A stretch of DNA of 54,567 bases from Limnohabitans sp. Lineage in GTDB: Bacteria; Bacteroidota; Bacteroidia; Flavobacteriales; Flavobacteriaceae. A model generated the notes under the pieces. It worked only from the letters and a program-made list of their open reading frames with translations. It was not told where the DNA came from and searched no databases. Each line of letters opens with the position of its first letter. Position 1 is the stretch's first letter. The translations under genes were made by a program, and so were the position numbers. This document shows positions 17,472-26,582 of the stretch, one piece after another. Location: assembly GCA_030053945.1 (NCBI GenBank), contig JASGCW010000020.1, positions 1-54,567 of the forward strand, written 5' to 3'.

Positions 17472-18209
17472 TTAATCCATTTTCATTTGAGCATCCTTTT
17501 TATTAGAATCTACTGCTTTATCATTTTTACCAGACATCACATCTTTCAAACTTCTAACTTCCATATATTTTGGTTCAACAAAAGGAATCATCATAAACAA
17601 ATTTGCCTGTAAAATTTTAGTTTTTGTATCTGATGAATTATTAGAATATTTACTTGTATAAATTTCTATTTCCTCAGGAAAATCTTGTCCAAGTCCATAA
17701 TCCCAATCTTTTTTTATAAATTTTTCTGCTTTATATAACTTGACTGACGAAAGGGCATAACCACTTTTTTTCTCTTCTTCAATATATGTTTTAAGTTCTT
17801 GATCTGTTATTGTTGTAGTAGTATCATTTTTTATAATATATACCAAACTATCGATCACCACAAAATCTCTATTTGAGTATCTATGAAAGTCTAATGAGTT
17901 TTCATTTGTTTGATAAGTTTCAGTAATAGTAACAAAACGTTCATTATTTAAATTAAGAATACCGCCTTCATCAGGAATAGCGCATTGAAACACTTTTTCT
18001 TTGTTTAACTTGAAAGTGTGAGTTCCTTCTGGAATTGTAATAGTAATACTTGTTGAATCTTTAGGTAATTTGAATTTAGTTTTCCCATCCATTACTAAAA
18101 CACCACTTTGAGTATCTGAATTGAAACTCACATCAACAGCGACGTGCTCATTTTTACAAGAGAATAGGACTAAACTAAATAAAATGAAAAGAGAATTTTT
18201 AAATGCCAT
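17472..18209 (-). CDS. Lipoprotein of unknown function with PEGA-like segment
   Basis: 245 residues from the ATG at 18209. The in-frame extension to 18281 would put 24 residues ahead of a complete lipoprotein signal (MAFKNSLFILFSLVLFSC) and would overlap the divergent gene, so I reject it. Mature residues ~35-75 resemble a PEGA-type surface-layer motif (KLPKDSTSITITIPEGTHTFKL). A Thr/Ile-rich section and a mixed C-terminal region ending in Lys/Asp follow. I do not recognise a family. It is divergent from the 18261 gene with 51 bases between the starts, so the two may share regulation. Confidence 0.8.
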   Translation of the reverse strand: MAFKNSLFILFSLVLFSCKNEHVAVDVSFNSDTQSGVLVMDGKTKFKLPKDSTSITITIPEGTHTFKLNKEKVFQCAIPDEGGILNLNNERFVTITETYQTNENSLDFHRYSNRDFVVIDSLVYIIKNDTTTTITDQELKTYIEEEKKSGYALSSVKLYKAEKFIKKDWDYGLGQDFPEEIEIYTSKYSNNSSDTKTKILQANLFMMIPFVEPKYMEVRSLKDVMSGKNDKAVDSNKKDAQMKMD

Positions 18210-18260
18210 ACTTTTTATATTTTTATAATTTTGTAATAAAAGTAATAATAAAATCAATAT

Positions 18261-19268
18261 ATGAGAATAATTTTTGGTCATAATAGTTATGTTGTAAAAC
18301 GAATAAATTCTAAATCACTGGGTATCATAAACGAAACAGAGAGTTTCGAAATTCAACTAAGGCAAAAATACGCTCATTTATATTATATTCCAGTCTTTCC
18401 TATTGGGCAAGTATGGGTCGCACAACGTAATGGCAATCTTTATGATGTACCCGAAAACTTAAAACCTATATTAAAACGTGATTATCCAAGTAGTGTTCAT
18501 TGGGGGGCATTTGCATTACCGTTGCTTATCGTATTAGGATTAATAATTATGGAAATTTATGCGAAAATTGAACATATGAATTATGAAAATCAGAGACAAA
18601 CAGAATCTATTGCTAATGGAAATAATCTAAAAAGCGCTTTACAAACCATTACAAATAAAAACACGTTACTCTCATTTTCTACCGATGACTCAGACATCGA
18701 TACTTATGGTAACTATTTATTTGTGGTTTTAAAAGTCGAAAAAGATAAATTATTAATAGGCAGTATATCAGGCAAAAAAGACAACTGGCCTAGAAATTTT
18801 GTTTCAAACAGAATGATAAATGAGTATAGAAAATTTAAAGATAACGGTATATCAGAAACTTTTTGGATTAGTAGAAAAGAACTAGAAAACGCAATCAAAT
18901 TAGATGAAGATTTTACCTCAAAACTTATACCAAAAATATCATCTACTGAAAAAATATGTCTTCACGCAATTTATTTTATAAACGACGCTTACTTTGATGA
19001 AGACACTAATGCAAATGCCCAAACAGAATTCTATAAAGAATACATAAATTTCGGATTAGATGTGGTTTTAGATAGCATTGTTCCTGATAAAAAAGGAGAA
19101 GAATGGAAACTTTCACAAAAGAAAGAAATAAAATTTGGCGAAAAATTTGCAATCAAAACAGAAAGTAATGATTCAGCTAAATTATATTATCACATTGCAA
19201 ATGAAAAAAAATCTCTAGTTGCAAATGTAACCAGATATGATATAGACAACAATTTAAAGGACGATTAA
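18261..19268 (+). CDS. Membrane-anchored protein of unknown function
   Basis: 335 residues. The first ~75 (MRIIFGHNSYVVKRINS, LRQKYAHLYYIPVFPIGQVWVAQRNG) resemble the start of zinc-ribbon membrane proteins in which Tyr, Ala, His, Pro and Phe positions are kept, but the Cys pairs of the zinc ribbon are absent. One strong membrane helix follows at about 91-108 (WGAFALPLLIVLGLIIMEIYA). The remaining ~225 residues are soluble, acidic and Lys-rich, with no motif I can name. It is divergent from the lipoprotein gene at 17472-18209. Real coding is supported by length and composition. Confidence 0.8.
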   Translation: MRIIFGHNSYVVKRINSKSLGIINETESFEIQLRQKYAHLYYIPVFPIGQVWVAQRNGNLYDVPENLKPILKRDYPSSVHWGAFALPLLIVLGLIIMEIYAKIEHMNYENQRQTESIANGNNLKSALQTITNKNTLLSFSTDDSDIDTYGNYLFVVLKVEKDKLLIGSISGKKDNWPRNFVSNRMINEYRKFKDNGISETFWISRKELENAIKLDEDFTSKLIPKISSTEKICLHAIYFINDAYFDEDTNANAQTEFYKEYINFGLDVVLDSIVPDKKGEEWKLSQKKEIKFGEKFAIKTESNDSAKLYYHIANEKKSLVANVTRYDIDNNLKDD

Positions 19269-19355
19269 ACAATGATATAAATTTAAAAAAGAAAGTATAT
19301 TAATTACTCCTTTTAAAAAAAATTCAACTTTTGACTTTTAACTTTCAACTTATCG

Positions 19356-19363
19356 TATATTTG
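19356..19363 (+). promoter_or_regulatory. Promoter -7 box of the EamA transporter gene
   Basis: TATATTTG matches TAnnTTTG exactly. A TTTG at 19330-19333 gives a 22-base spacing to it, within the range for the Bacteroidota -33 element. The ATG at 19384 is 20 bases downstream. The upstream stretch 19321-19350 is a simple CAACTTTTGACTTTTAAC-type repeat. Confidence 0.65.
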
Positions 19364-19383
19364 CCGCCCTTAATTTTGAAAGA

Positions 19384-20277
19384 ATGTCGAAGAATAGTGT
19401 TTTAAAAGGAGTTTTTTTAGTTGGTTTAGGAGCTACAAGCTACGGAATGTTAGCCACTTTTGTAAAATTAGCCTATAAAGAAAATTTTACAACTGCCGAA
19501 GTTACTTCCTCACAATTTATTTATGGAATTTTAGGAATGTTACTAATTAACGTATTCCAAAAAATAAAGAAAAAGGAACAAGTAATTAAAGCGACAACAA
19601 AAAATATTACACACCTAATGCTTGCTGGAACATCATTAGGAATGACAAGTGTATTTTATTATTTAGCAGTAAAATACATCCCCGTTTCCATAGGTATTGT
19701 ATTATTAATGCAAACCGTTTGGATGGGTGTATTACTAGAATGGTTTCTTGATAAGAATGCACCTTCATTACAAAAAATTATTTCCGTAGGTATTGTATTA
19801 GTCGGAACAATTTTAGCCACAAACTTATTTAGTAAATCATTAGATTTAGATTGGAGAGGGATTATGTGGGGATTATTAGCCGCCGCTTCATTTACAACCA
19901 CAATGTTTACTGCAAACAGGATTGCCATAGACATATCTTCTGCACAACGAAGCTTATATATGCTTTTAGGTGGCGCAATAATTGTTTTTGGATTTTCAAT
20001 GGCCACTCAAATGACACCTTTCAATTTAGGAATATTTACGAAATGGGGAATTGTTCTAGCTTTATTTGGCACTATCATCCCTCCTATTTTAATGAATGCT
20101 GGATTTCCTCATACAGGAATCGGATTAGGAAGTATTGTATCCTCATTAGAACTACCTGTTTCTGTGACAATGGCATTTATAATTTTAAATGAAAAAGTGA
20201 TACCTACACAATGGCTTGGTATTTTTCTAATTATAATAGCCATAGTGATAATGAATATCCAATTAAAAAAAGAATAA
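19384..20277 (+). CDS. EamA/DMT family transporter
   Basis: 297 residues with about ten hydrophobic helices arranged as two EamA halves (roughly 8-135 and 150-292). Each half has the family pattern of paired glycines, small residues and the closing 'Leu-Pro-Val' helix: first half VKYIPVSIGIVLLMQTVWMG, second half SLELPVSVTMAFIILNEKV. These are inner-membrane exporters of small metabolites such as amino acids or nucleosides; the substrate cannot be read here. It has its own promoter. 47 bases and a second promoter box separate it from aqpZ. Confidence 0.93.
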   Translation: MSKNSVLKGVFLVGLGATSYGMLATFVKLAYKENFTTAEVTSSQFIYGILGMLLINVFQKIKKKEQVIKATTKNITHLMLAGTSLGMTSVFYYLAVKYIPVSIGIVLLMQTVWMGVLLEWFLDKNAPSLQKIISVGIVLVGTILATNLFSKSLDLDWRGIMWGLLAAASFTTTMFTANRIAIDISSAQRSLYMLLGGAIIVFGFSMATQMTPFNLGIFTKWGIVLALFGTIIPPILMNAGFPHTGIGLGSIVSSLELPVSVTMAFIILNEKVIPTQWLGIFLIIIAIVIMNIQLKKE

Positions 20278-20291
20278 CTTATTAATTTTCA

Positions 20292-20299
20292 TATATTTG
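20292..20299 (+). promoter_or_regulatory. Promoter -7 box of aqpZ
   Basis: TATATTTG, an exact TAnnTTTG match, 25 bases before the ATG at 20325 and just past the stop codon of the EamA gene. Confidence 0.55.
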
Positions 20300-20324
20300 G
20301 TTATAAACAAAAAACTAAATTGTT

Positions 20325-21026
20325 ATGAAAAAACTTTTTGCAGAATTCTTCGGTACCTACTGGTTAGTATTTGGAGGATGTGGTAGCGCGCTTTTAGCCG
20401 CTGGAATTCCAGAATTAGGAATAGGATTTACTGGTGTTTCTTTAGCCTTTGGTCTAACTGTTCTCACTATGGCTTATGCAGTAGGACATATTTCTGGAGG
20501 ACATTTTAATCCCGCAGTGTCCATAGGGTTATGGGCAGCTGGAAAATTTGAATCTAAAGACTTACCTAAATACATAATTGCTCAGTGTCTAGGAGCTATT
20601 CTTGCAGCGGGCACCTTATATCTAATTCTTTCAGGTAAAGAAGGATTTTCAATCGACAATACTAAAGCTGGAGCTTTTGCTTCAAATGGATATGGAGCTT
20701 TCTCTCCACAAGGGTATTCCATAACTTCAGCATTTGTAATCGAATTTGTTTTAACTGCATTCTTTTTAATTGTGATTCTTGGAGCTACAGATAGCAAAGC
20801 AAATACACAATTTGCAGGAATAACAATAGGATTAGCTTTAACATTAATACATTTAATAAGTATTCCTGTAACAAATACTTCTGTGAATCCTGCTCGTTCA
20901 TTATCACAAGCGATTTTTGCAGGTGGAGAGCCTTTGAGTCAAGTATGGTTATTTTGGGTAGCGCCTATAATTGGAGCTATCACAGGCGGATTTATTTATA
21001 AAAATATTTTAGGAAAAGAAGAGTAA
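20325..21026 (+). CDS. aqpZ: Aquaporin Z
   Basis: 233 residues, six helices, and both pore motifs: GGHFNPAVS (Asn62) and TSVNPARS (about residue 185). The stretch after the second motif ends with [17 protein letters not shown], as in AqpZ. The selectivity-filter Arg follows the second NPA (NPAR), and the small residues expected of a water channel rather than a glycerol facilitator are compatible with AqpZ. It mediates water flux across the inner membrane. A single gene with its own promoter and terminator. Confidence 0.95.
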   Translation: MKKLFAEFFGTYWLVFGGCGSALLAAGIPELGIGFTGVSLAFGLTVLTMAYAVGHISGGHFNPAVSIGLWAAGKFESKDLPKYIIAQCLGAILAAGTLYLILSGKEGFSIDNTKAGAFASNGYGAFSPQGYSITSAFVIEFVLTAFFLIVILGATDSKANTQFAGITIGLALTLIHLISIPVTNTSVNPARSLSQAIFAGGEPLSQVWLFWVAPIIGAITGGFIYKNILGKEE

Positions 21027-21045
21027 TATCAAAAAAAATAATTCT

Positions 21046-21073
21046 AAAGCGGTGAAAATTTCGCCGCTTTTTT
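21046..21073 (+). terminator. Terminator of aqpZ
   Basis: Arms AAAGCGGTGAAA (21046-21057) and TTTCGCCGCTTT (21059-21070) pair with one G-T wobble, followed by Ts to 21073. The T run continues into the alkB promoter box. Confidence 0.85.
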
Positions 21074-21080
21074 ATTTTTG
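21073..21080 (+). promoter_or_regulatory. Promoter -7 box of alkB, fused to the aqpZ terminator
   Basis: TATTTTTG matches TAnnTTTG exactly. The ATG at 21085 begins only four bases later, so a transcript starting ~6-8 bases after the box would be leaderless or nearly so. Confidence 0.5.
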
Positions 21081-21084
21081 TAAT

Positions 21085-21684
21085 ATGAGTTTATTCCCCG
21101 ACGAAAAAATAACATTCAATTTACCTGATGCCGAAGTAGAATACTTTCCAGCATTTTTTTCAATAGAAAAAGCCAACGAACTATTTGAAAAACTAAAAAG
21201 TGAAATCCCGTGGCAGCAAGATACGATTACAGTTTATGAAAAAAATCATTTGCAACCACGCCTCACTGCTTTGTATGGAAATGAAGGAAATCCATATGGT
21301 TATTCTAACATTATAATGCAACCACACCAATGGAATCCTTTATTAATGTATATTAAGGAAGAAGTAGAAAAAGAATGTCAGGAAAATTTCACTACTGTTT
21401 TATTGAATTATTACCGCAACGGACAAGACAGTATGGGATGGCATGCAGATAATGAAAAAGAATTAGGTCGAAACCCAATTATCGCTTCAGTAACATTTGG
21501 TGCTGAGAGAACTTTCCAACTCAAACATAACACTCTCGAATCCGCAAAACAAAGCATCAATTTACAACACGGAAGTTTACTGATAATGAAAGGAAGTACT
21601 CAACATTACTGGAAACATCAAATTCCAAAAACACAAAAACCAGTTGGAGGCAGAATTAATTTAACGTTTAGGATTGTAAAATAA
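21085..21684 (+). CDS. alkB: AlkB-type 2-oxoglutarate/Fe(II) dioxygenase
   Basis: 199 residues from the ATG at 21085. An upstream in-frame ATG at 21052 lies inside the aqpZ terminator, so I reject it. Motifs: WHADNEKELG (iron ligands His and Asp), a third ligand His in STQHYWKHQIP, and RINLTFR (2-oxoglutarate Arg and the second Arg). The N-terminal part has the nucleotide-recognition lid. The family repairs 1-methyladenine and 3-methylcytosine in DNA or RNA by oxidative demethylation. No ada or other repair gene is adjacent. The short form resembles ALKBH2-like bacterial proteins; the exact substrate is not certain. Confidence 0.9.
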   Translation: MSLFPDEKITFNLPDAEVEYFPAFFSIEKANELFEKLKSEIPWQQDTITVYEKNHLQPRLTALYGNEGNPYGYSNIIMQPHQWNPLLMYIKEEVEKECQENFTTVLLNYYRNGQDSMGWHADNEKELGRNPIIASVTFGAERTFQLKHNTLESAKQSINLQHGSLLIMKGSTQHYWKHQIPKTQKPVGGRINLTFRIVK

Positions 21685-21769
21685 TTAGTAATTTAAAAAT
21701 TAGGTAATCATAAATTTAACTTCAGATTTAAAATAATTAATGTAAATTCGTGTTATTAGTGTTCGTATT

Positions 21770-22597
21770 ATGATAACCGAGATTGTAAATTATTTTGAAA
21801 CCATTCCGTCATCCCATAGAAGTATAATGCTTTTTGGCGGAATTGCATTTTTTTGGATTATTGAAAGTGGAATTCCTCTATTTAAATTTAAGTATAACAA
21901 AGTTCATCACGCTGGAATTAATCTATTTTTTACCTTTACAACTATACTCATCAACTTCAGTCTAGCTGGAATACTTTTTAAAAGTTCTGAGTGGGCTACT
22001 ACAAATCAATTTGGTTTATTACATTGGGTTAAAATTGACAATCTTTGGCTACAAGCTATTATTGGATTATTACTTATGGACTTAATTGGAGCTTATACTG
22101 CACATTATGTAGAGCATAAAGTAAAATCATTGTGGCGCTTTCATTTAATACATCATACCGATACTTGGATAGACACAACTTCTGCTAATAGGCACCATCC
22201 AGGAGAAAGTGTCATCCGATTTATTTTTACTTGCATAGCAATTTTGATTGTAGGCGCACCAGTTTGGTTATTTTTTATGTACCAATCATTTTCAGTGCTA
22301 CTTTCACAATTCAATCACGCTAATATGAAAATGCCTAAACGATTAGATAAAATAATCAGTTATGTAATCGTTTCGCCAGATATGCATAAGATACACCATC
22401 ATTATAAATTACCTTATACAGATAGTAATTATGGAAATATTTTCTCTATTTGGGATAGAATATTTGGAACTTATTTAAAAATGGACAGAGAGAATTTAAC
22501 CTATGGTGTTGATACTCATATGAGTTCAAACGAAAATAACACATTATCAAATTTGCTAATGATACCATTTCAAAAATATAGAAATCCAATAGAGTAA
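21770..22597 (+). CDS. Sterol desaturase/fatty acid hydroxylase superfamily membrane protein
   Basis: 275 residues with four or more membrane helices and the eight-His diiron signature of the superfamily: HYVEH (~112-116), HLIHH (~125-129), NRHHPGE (~141-147) and HKIHHH (~206-211). The spacing and the closing YGNIFSIWDRIFGTY are characteristic of bacterial members. These integral-membrane oxygenases hydroxylate or desaturate lipids or carotenoids; the substrate here is unknown. It stands alone, with no carotenoid or hopanoid genes nearby. The 85-base region upstream contains a degenerate ATTCGTG/ATTAGTG repeat (about 21745-21765). Confidence 0.9.
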   Translation: MITEIVNYFETIPSSHRSIMLFGGIAFFWIIESGIPLFKFKYNKVHHAGINLFFTFTTILINFSLAGILFKSSEWATTNQFGLLHWVKIDNLWLQAIIGLLLMDLIGAYTAHYVEHKVKSLWRFHLIHHTDTWIDTTSANRHHPGESVIRFIFTCIAILIVGAPVWLFFMYQSFSVLLSQFNHANMKMPKRLDKIISYVIVSPDMHKIHHHYKLPYTDSNYGNIFSIWDRIFGTYLKMDRENLTYGVDTHMSSNENNTLSNLLMIPFQKYRNPIE

Positions 22598-22682
22598 AAA
22601 AAATTTTAAAAACTCAATCCTTTTTACTAATATTGGTATAAGTATTGCATAAAAAGTTTAATACAATTGTTTTAAAATTTAA

Positions 22683-22961
22683 ATGAGAAAAACTAAAATC
22701 GCTGATTTAGACAGAGAAACTTTAGAAAGGCTAGTCAGCATGGCACAGGAAGAACGCAAACCCTTTGAGGTTATCAAAGAAGAATTTGGGATTTCAGAAA
22801 ATGAAGTAACAGAACTAATGCGTAAACGTTTGTCGAAAGACCAATTTGAGCTATGGAAGAAGAAAGTCGCAGCGGCTAAACCGAAACCCAAGCCCATAAA
22901 CATCGATGATTTTGATGAAGACCTAGATGGAAAATATTATCTAAAAAATAAATTTGATTAA
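22683..22961 (+). CDS. TIGR03643 family protein
   Basis: 92 residues, soluble, highly charged. The arrangement DRETLERLVSMAQEERKPFEVIKEEFGISENEV followed by LMRKRLSKDQFELWKKKV is the TIGR03643 signature, with a helix-turn-helix-like helical pattern; the function is unknown. The tail is Lys/Pro-rich (AAAKPKPKPINIDDF) and ends acidic. An ORF on the opposite strand spans the same bases but shows no family features. It ends in a clear terminator. Confidence 0.88.
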   Translation: MRKTKIADLDRETLERLVSMAQEERKPFEVIKEEFGISENEVTELMRKRLSKDQFELWKKKVAAAKPKPKPINIDDFDEDLDGKYYLKNKFD

Positions 22962-22966
22962 TTTCT

Positions 22967-22991
22967 AACTCCTGCTATCAGGAGTTTTTTT
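22967..22991 (+). terminator. Terminator after the TIGR03643 gene
   Basis: An 8-bp stem, AACTCCTG with CAGGAGTT, and a CTAT loop, followed by seven Ts. Confidence 0.85.
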
Positions 22992-23070
22992 GTTAAATAA
23001 ATGATAATAATCAAATAAAAACCTAATAAAAATTTACTTTTACACACACATTTAATAAAAAAACAACTAG

Positions 23071-24924
23071 ATGAAAAAAATCTTTTACTCACTAGCAATT
23101 GCTAGTTTACTATTGAGTTGTAAATCTTCTCAAATTAATAACGCGGTACCACCTGAAGTAAAAGTTACTATTGATCTAAATTCAATAAAGGATGATAAAG
23201 TAATGGTTACTGTTATTCCAACACCTACAAAGGAGGAAACCATAACATTTAATTTCCCTAAAACAGTACCTGGAACCTATTCTGCAAACGATTATGGTCA
23301 ATTTATAGAAAACGTAAAAGCTTATGATGCAAAAGGTCAGACGCTATCAATTGCAAAAATGAGTGATAACACCTACGAGATCAGAGATGCAAAAAAATTA
23401 GCCAAAGTTACTTATTGGGTAAATGACACTTATGATACAGAAAAAGGTCAAGGTTTTGGAGCAGATGATGTATTTTCACCAGCAGGTACAAATATAGACT
23501 CTAATTGTTTTATGCTAAACACTCACGGTTTTGTAGGGTATTTTTCAGATAAATTATCCACACCTTACACAACTACAGTTTTGCACTCTGATAAACTATT
23601 TGGTATATCTTCAATGAACGATTTAGACCCTAGTACTACTTCAGATACATTTAAATCGAATCGTTATGCAGAGCTTTTAGAACACCCAATAATGTATGCA
23701 AAACCAGATTATACTTCTTTTAAAATAGATGATATGGATATTTTAATTGGTGTATATTCTCCTTCTGGTGCATTCAAAGCTGCCGACATTACGCCTGCAA
23801 TGGAAAAAATGATGCGTGCTCAAAAGAAATTCTTAGGAAGTATCAATAACACTAAAAAATATGCCGTTTTAATCTACTTATCTAGTATGGACAAACTAGA
23901 CGCTAAAGGATTTGGAGCACTTGAACACCCAACTTGTACCACGGTAGTTATGCCTGAGCAAATGCCAAAAGAACAAATGGATGAACAATTAAAGGATATC
24001 GTTTCTCACGAATTCTTTCATATAGTAACTCCCTTAGGTGTACATTCTAATGAAATTCATTACTTTGACTTTACATCTCCTAAAATGTCTAAACATTTAT
24101 GGATGTATGAAGGTGTGACTGAATATTTTGCAAACCTTTTCCAAATAAACCAAGGTTTAATTACTGAAGAAGAATTTTACCAAAGAATGGCTGACAAGAT
24201 TAGTCAATCTAAAGCTTTAGATGACACAATGCCTTTTACAAAAATGAGTGCTAATGTTTTAGAAAAACCTTATAAAGACCAATATTTAAATGTTTATCAA
24301 AAAGGTGCATTGATAGGTATGTGTATGGATATTATCATTCGTGAGAAAAGTAACGGACAAAGAGGTATTCTAGATTTAATGCAAAAATTAACTAATGAGT
24401 ATGGACCAGACAAACCTTTCAATGACAATGAATTATTTGACAAAATCGTTAGTCTAACTTACCCAGAAGTAGGCGATTTTATTAAAACTTACATTGATGG
24501 TCCCACTCCTATTCCTTATGAAACCTTTTTTGCAAAAATGGGTATTACACAAGCAAAATCTAATGTACCTGGAAATGTTTTCTTAAAAGGACAAACGCCA
24601 TATATTACTATCAATAAATCTACCAAAGAAATCATTATGCTTCCTGAAATAACTTTACCAGAATTTTATACTAAACTTGGCATAAAAAATGGGGATACTA
24701 TTTTAGCAATAAATGATAAAAATTATAATTTAGATAATATATATGATATGATAATGGCTAGCCAAAACTGGAAAGAAGGCGATGCTATAACTGTAAAAAT
24801 TAAGCGTGATGGCAAAATTCAAGACCTAAAGGGAAAAGTAATATTGCCATATGAAGAAGTTGAAGGATATGCCTCTACAGACAACTCTAAAAAAGCTATT
24901 AGAGAAGCTTGGTTAAAAGGATAA
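23071..24924 (+). CDS. M61 family peptidase (glycyl aminopeptidase-like), lipoprotein
   Basis: 617 residues. A type II signal ends at LLLSC (Cys17). The catalytic zinc site is HEFFH (His313, Glu314, His317) followed by TPLGV, with a third ligand in YEGVTEYFANL. The substrate-binding GALEHPTCTTVVMPE lies just upstream, as in M61. A C-terminal PDZ domain (~530-600) ends the protein (LGIKNGDTILAINDKNYNLDNIYDM). It is likely attached to the outer or inner membrane facing the periplasm. M61 enzymes are thought to act on Gly/Ala-rich N termini. A terminator fused to the DUF4369 promoter follows. Confidence 0.93.
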   Translation: MKKIFYSLAIASLLLSCKSSQINNAVPPEVKVTIDLNSIKDDKVMVTVIPTPTKEETITFNFPKTVPGTYSANDYGQFIENVKAYDAKGQTLSIAKMSDNTYEIRDAKKLAKVTYWVNDTYDTEKGQGFGADDVFSPAGTNIDSNCFMLNTHGFVGYFSDKLSTPYTTTVLHSDKLFGISSMNDLDPSTTSDTFKSNRYAELLEHPIMYAKPDYTSFKIDDMDILIGVYSPSGAFKAADITPAMEKMMRAQKKFLGSINNTKKYAVLIYLSSMDKLDAKGFGALEHPTCTTVVMPEQMPKEQMDEQLKDIVSHEFFHIVTPLGVHSNEIHYFDFTSPKMSKHLWMYEGVTEYFANLFQINQGLITEEEFYQRMADKISQSKALDDTMPFTKMSANVLEKPYKDQYLNVYQKGALIGMCMDIIIREKSNGQRGILDLMQKLTNEYGPDKPFNDNELFDKIVSLTYPEVGDFIKTYIDGPTPIPYETFFAKMGITQAKSNVPGNVFLKGQTPYITINKSTKEIIMLPEITLPEFYTKLGIKNGDTILAINDKNYNLDNIYDMIMASQNWKEGDAITVKIKRDGKIQDLKGKVILPYEEVEGYASTDNSKKAIREAWLKG

Positions 24925-24941
24925 ACCTTAATAAATAAAAC

Positions 24942-24983
24942 AAAAATCCTCAATTTGAAATAGTTCATTTTGGGGATTTTTTT
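24942..24983 (+). terminator. Terminator of the M61 peptidase gene
   Basis: Stem AAAAATCCTC (24942-24951) pairs, with a G-T wobble, with GGGGATTTTT (24972-24981). Ts continue to 24983 and merge with the next promoter. Confidence 0.7.
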
Positions 24984-24984
24984 A

Positions 24985-24992
24985 TTACTTTG
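24985..24992 (+). promoter_or_regulatory. Promoter -7 box of the DUF4369 gene
   Basis: TTACTTTG, one mismatch to TAnnTTTG, placed 16 bases before the ATG at 25009. It supports that start over the ATG at 24970, which lies inside the terminator. Confidence 0.45.
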
Positions 24993-25008
24993 CGGCAAAA
25001 TTAAAACT

Positions 25009-25722
25009 ATGTACAAAATAATTATAGCTGCGCTTTCATTAGTCTTATTTACTGCTTGTGGAGATGAAAAATTAGCAGAAAACGAAGTCTTGATTACTGG
25101 AAATGTTAAGGGATTAAAAAAAGGAAAACTATTTATTCAAAAAATTGAAGACACTACGCTAGTAGCATTGGACACTATAACTTTAAATGGGGATTCACAT
25201 TTTGAAAGTAAAATCAAACTTGATTCACCAGAAATGCTTTATATTTTTGTTGACAGAGGAGTGACAAACTCGGTAGATAATAATTTATTATTTTTTGCAG
25301 AGCCGGGCAAAATAAATGTAGAAACAGAACTTGAGTTTTTCTTAGGTAAAGCAAAAGTTACTGGCTCTAAAAATCAAGAATTGTATGATGAATACAAAGG
25401 CATTATTTCGCAATTTAATGACGAACAGCTTAAATTGTTAAAAGAGCAAATTTTAGGCACTAAAGGAAATAAAAACTATTCTGCTGAAGCAAATAAAACG
25501 AAACAAGATCAATTGCTCAAACGTAGATATCTATATGCTGCAAATTTTGCCATGACACACGCAGACTTTGAAGTTGCTCCATATATCGCATTAACAGACA
25601 TCTATGATATGCAACCAAAATATTTAGAAACTATTCACTCTAAAATGACAAAAAAAGTAGCTGATTCAAAGTATGGCAAGAAGTTTGCGAAATACCTGAA
25701 GGACCAAAAAAGCAATATATAA
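25009..25722 (+). CDS. DUF4369 domain lipoprotein
   Basis: 237 residues from the ATG at 25009; an ATG 39 bases earlier is rejected because it lies within the terminator and before the promoter box. A lipoprotein signal ends at LFTAC. The mature N-terminal part (NEVLITGNVKGLKKGKLFIQKIED through ESKIKLDSPEMLYIFVDRG) is a DUF4369 beta-sandwich, usually found ahead of TlpA/ResA thioredoxin domains. Here no thioredoxin CxxC domain follows; the C-terminal half is helical and Lys-rich. It may therefore be a stand-alone cell-envelope DUF4369 protein. A terminator lies downstream. Confidence 0.82.
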   Translation: MYKIIIAALSLVLFTACGDEKLAENEVLITGNVKGLKKGKLFIQKIEDTTLVALDTITLNGDSHFESKIKLDSPEMLYIFVDRGVTNSVDNNLLFFAEPGKINVETELEFFLGKAKVTGSKNQELYDEYKGIISQFNDEQLKLLKEQILGTKGNKNYSAEANKTKQDQLLKRRYLYAANFAMTHADFEVAPYIALTDIYDMQPKYLETIHSKMTKKVADSKYGKKFAKYLKDQKSNI

Positions 25723-25774
25723 TATTCAAATTATATGATAATAAAAGCTTAATTCTTATTAAGTAAAAAGTTTC

Positions 25775-25810
25775 AAACCTCGTTTATACACTTTTAAGCG
25801 AGGTTTTTTT
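25775..25810 (+). terminator. Terminator of the DUF4369 gene
   Basis: A 12-bp stem with one G-T pair (25775-25786 with 25795-25806) is followed by seven Ts. Confidence 0.8.
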
Positions 25811-25898
25811 ATCAAGTTTAACAATAAACAAAGCTTTGTTTAGTTATATTTAAACTATTAAATATTTTTATAGAATGACATTATTCAAGAACAAAAAA

Positions 25899-26555
25899 AT
25901 GATGAAAATTATTAAGATAATTCTTATTTCTATAATAATATGTAGTTGTAATCAAACATTTGACAAAAAAAATAAAGGCAAATACTATTCTGCACAAGTT
26001 TTCACAGAAAAAAATGCAACTTTTTTAACAAAGTTAAAGACTAATCAAACTCCTGAACTAGATGTTTTAAAATTTGTGAAATTATCAAATTCACTACTTA
26101 CACAAATTCAAGGCAAACCAATTAAATTAACTTATAAAATTGATGCAATAAAAGCTAAAAATACAAGTAAAATCAGTTTTTACCACCCTCTATTTATTTC
26201 GTCTAGTAATAGCATAAAACGATATTCATTTAATCCTGGTAAAGACAATAATGCATTACAGATTTGGCTCTTGGAAGCAAAATATAAAGATTCAATTTCA
26301 ACTAATAAAGTTTTTAAAGAATTACACTTTCAATCTGGAAGAATTCAGAGTAAAATTGACCATTACCCAGGGTTAACATATACTAATGACTATGTAATCA
26401 GATCTAACAATAAAATTTATTGGTTAAATTCTGGTTGTGCGATTAGCTTTTCAAATCATCAAAAATTAAAGAAAATTATGTTACAATCTTTACAAATCGA
26501 CAAAATTCAAGATTCTATCTGGTGTAAATGCGGCCAACCAGAATGTAGTCTATAA
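25899..26555 (+). CDS. Lipoprotein of unknown function with Cys-rich C terminus
   Basis: 218 residues from the ATG at 25899; an in-frame ATG at 25875 would add eight charged residues before the lipoprotein signal MMKIIKIILISIIICSC. The middle is strand-rich, with AKNTSKISFYHPLFISSSNS and LQIWLLEAKYKDS. The last dozen residues carry a Cys pair and one more Cys (WCKCGQPECSL), suggestive of a metal site or disulfides. No family recognised. It is the first of a run of five small envelope genes on the plus strand; 27 bases separate it from the next. Confidence 0.72.
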   Translation: MMKIIKIILISIIICSCNQTFDKKNKGKYYSAQVFTEKNATFLTKLKTNQTPELDVLKFVKLSNSLLTQIQGKPIKLTYKIDAIKAKNTSKISFYHPLFISSSNSIKRYSFNPGKDNNALQIWLLEAKYKDSISTNKVFKELHFQSGRIQSKIDHYPGLTYTNDYVIRSNNKIYWLNSGCAISFSNHQKLKKIMLQSLQIDKIQDSIWCKCGQPECSL

Positions 26556-26582
26556 CACAATTAAAACACAAAAGAATATTTA

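Noticed and set aside
18209..18281. Longer start of the 17472 lipoprotein gene
   Set aside because: It would place 24 residues ahead of a full lipoprotein signal and overlap the divergent gene's start.
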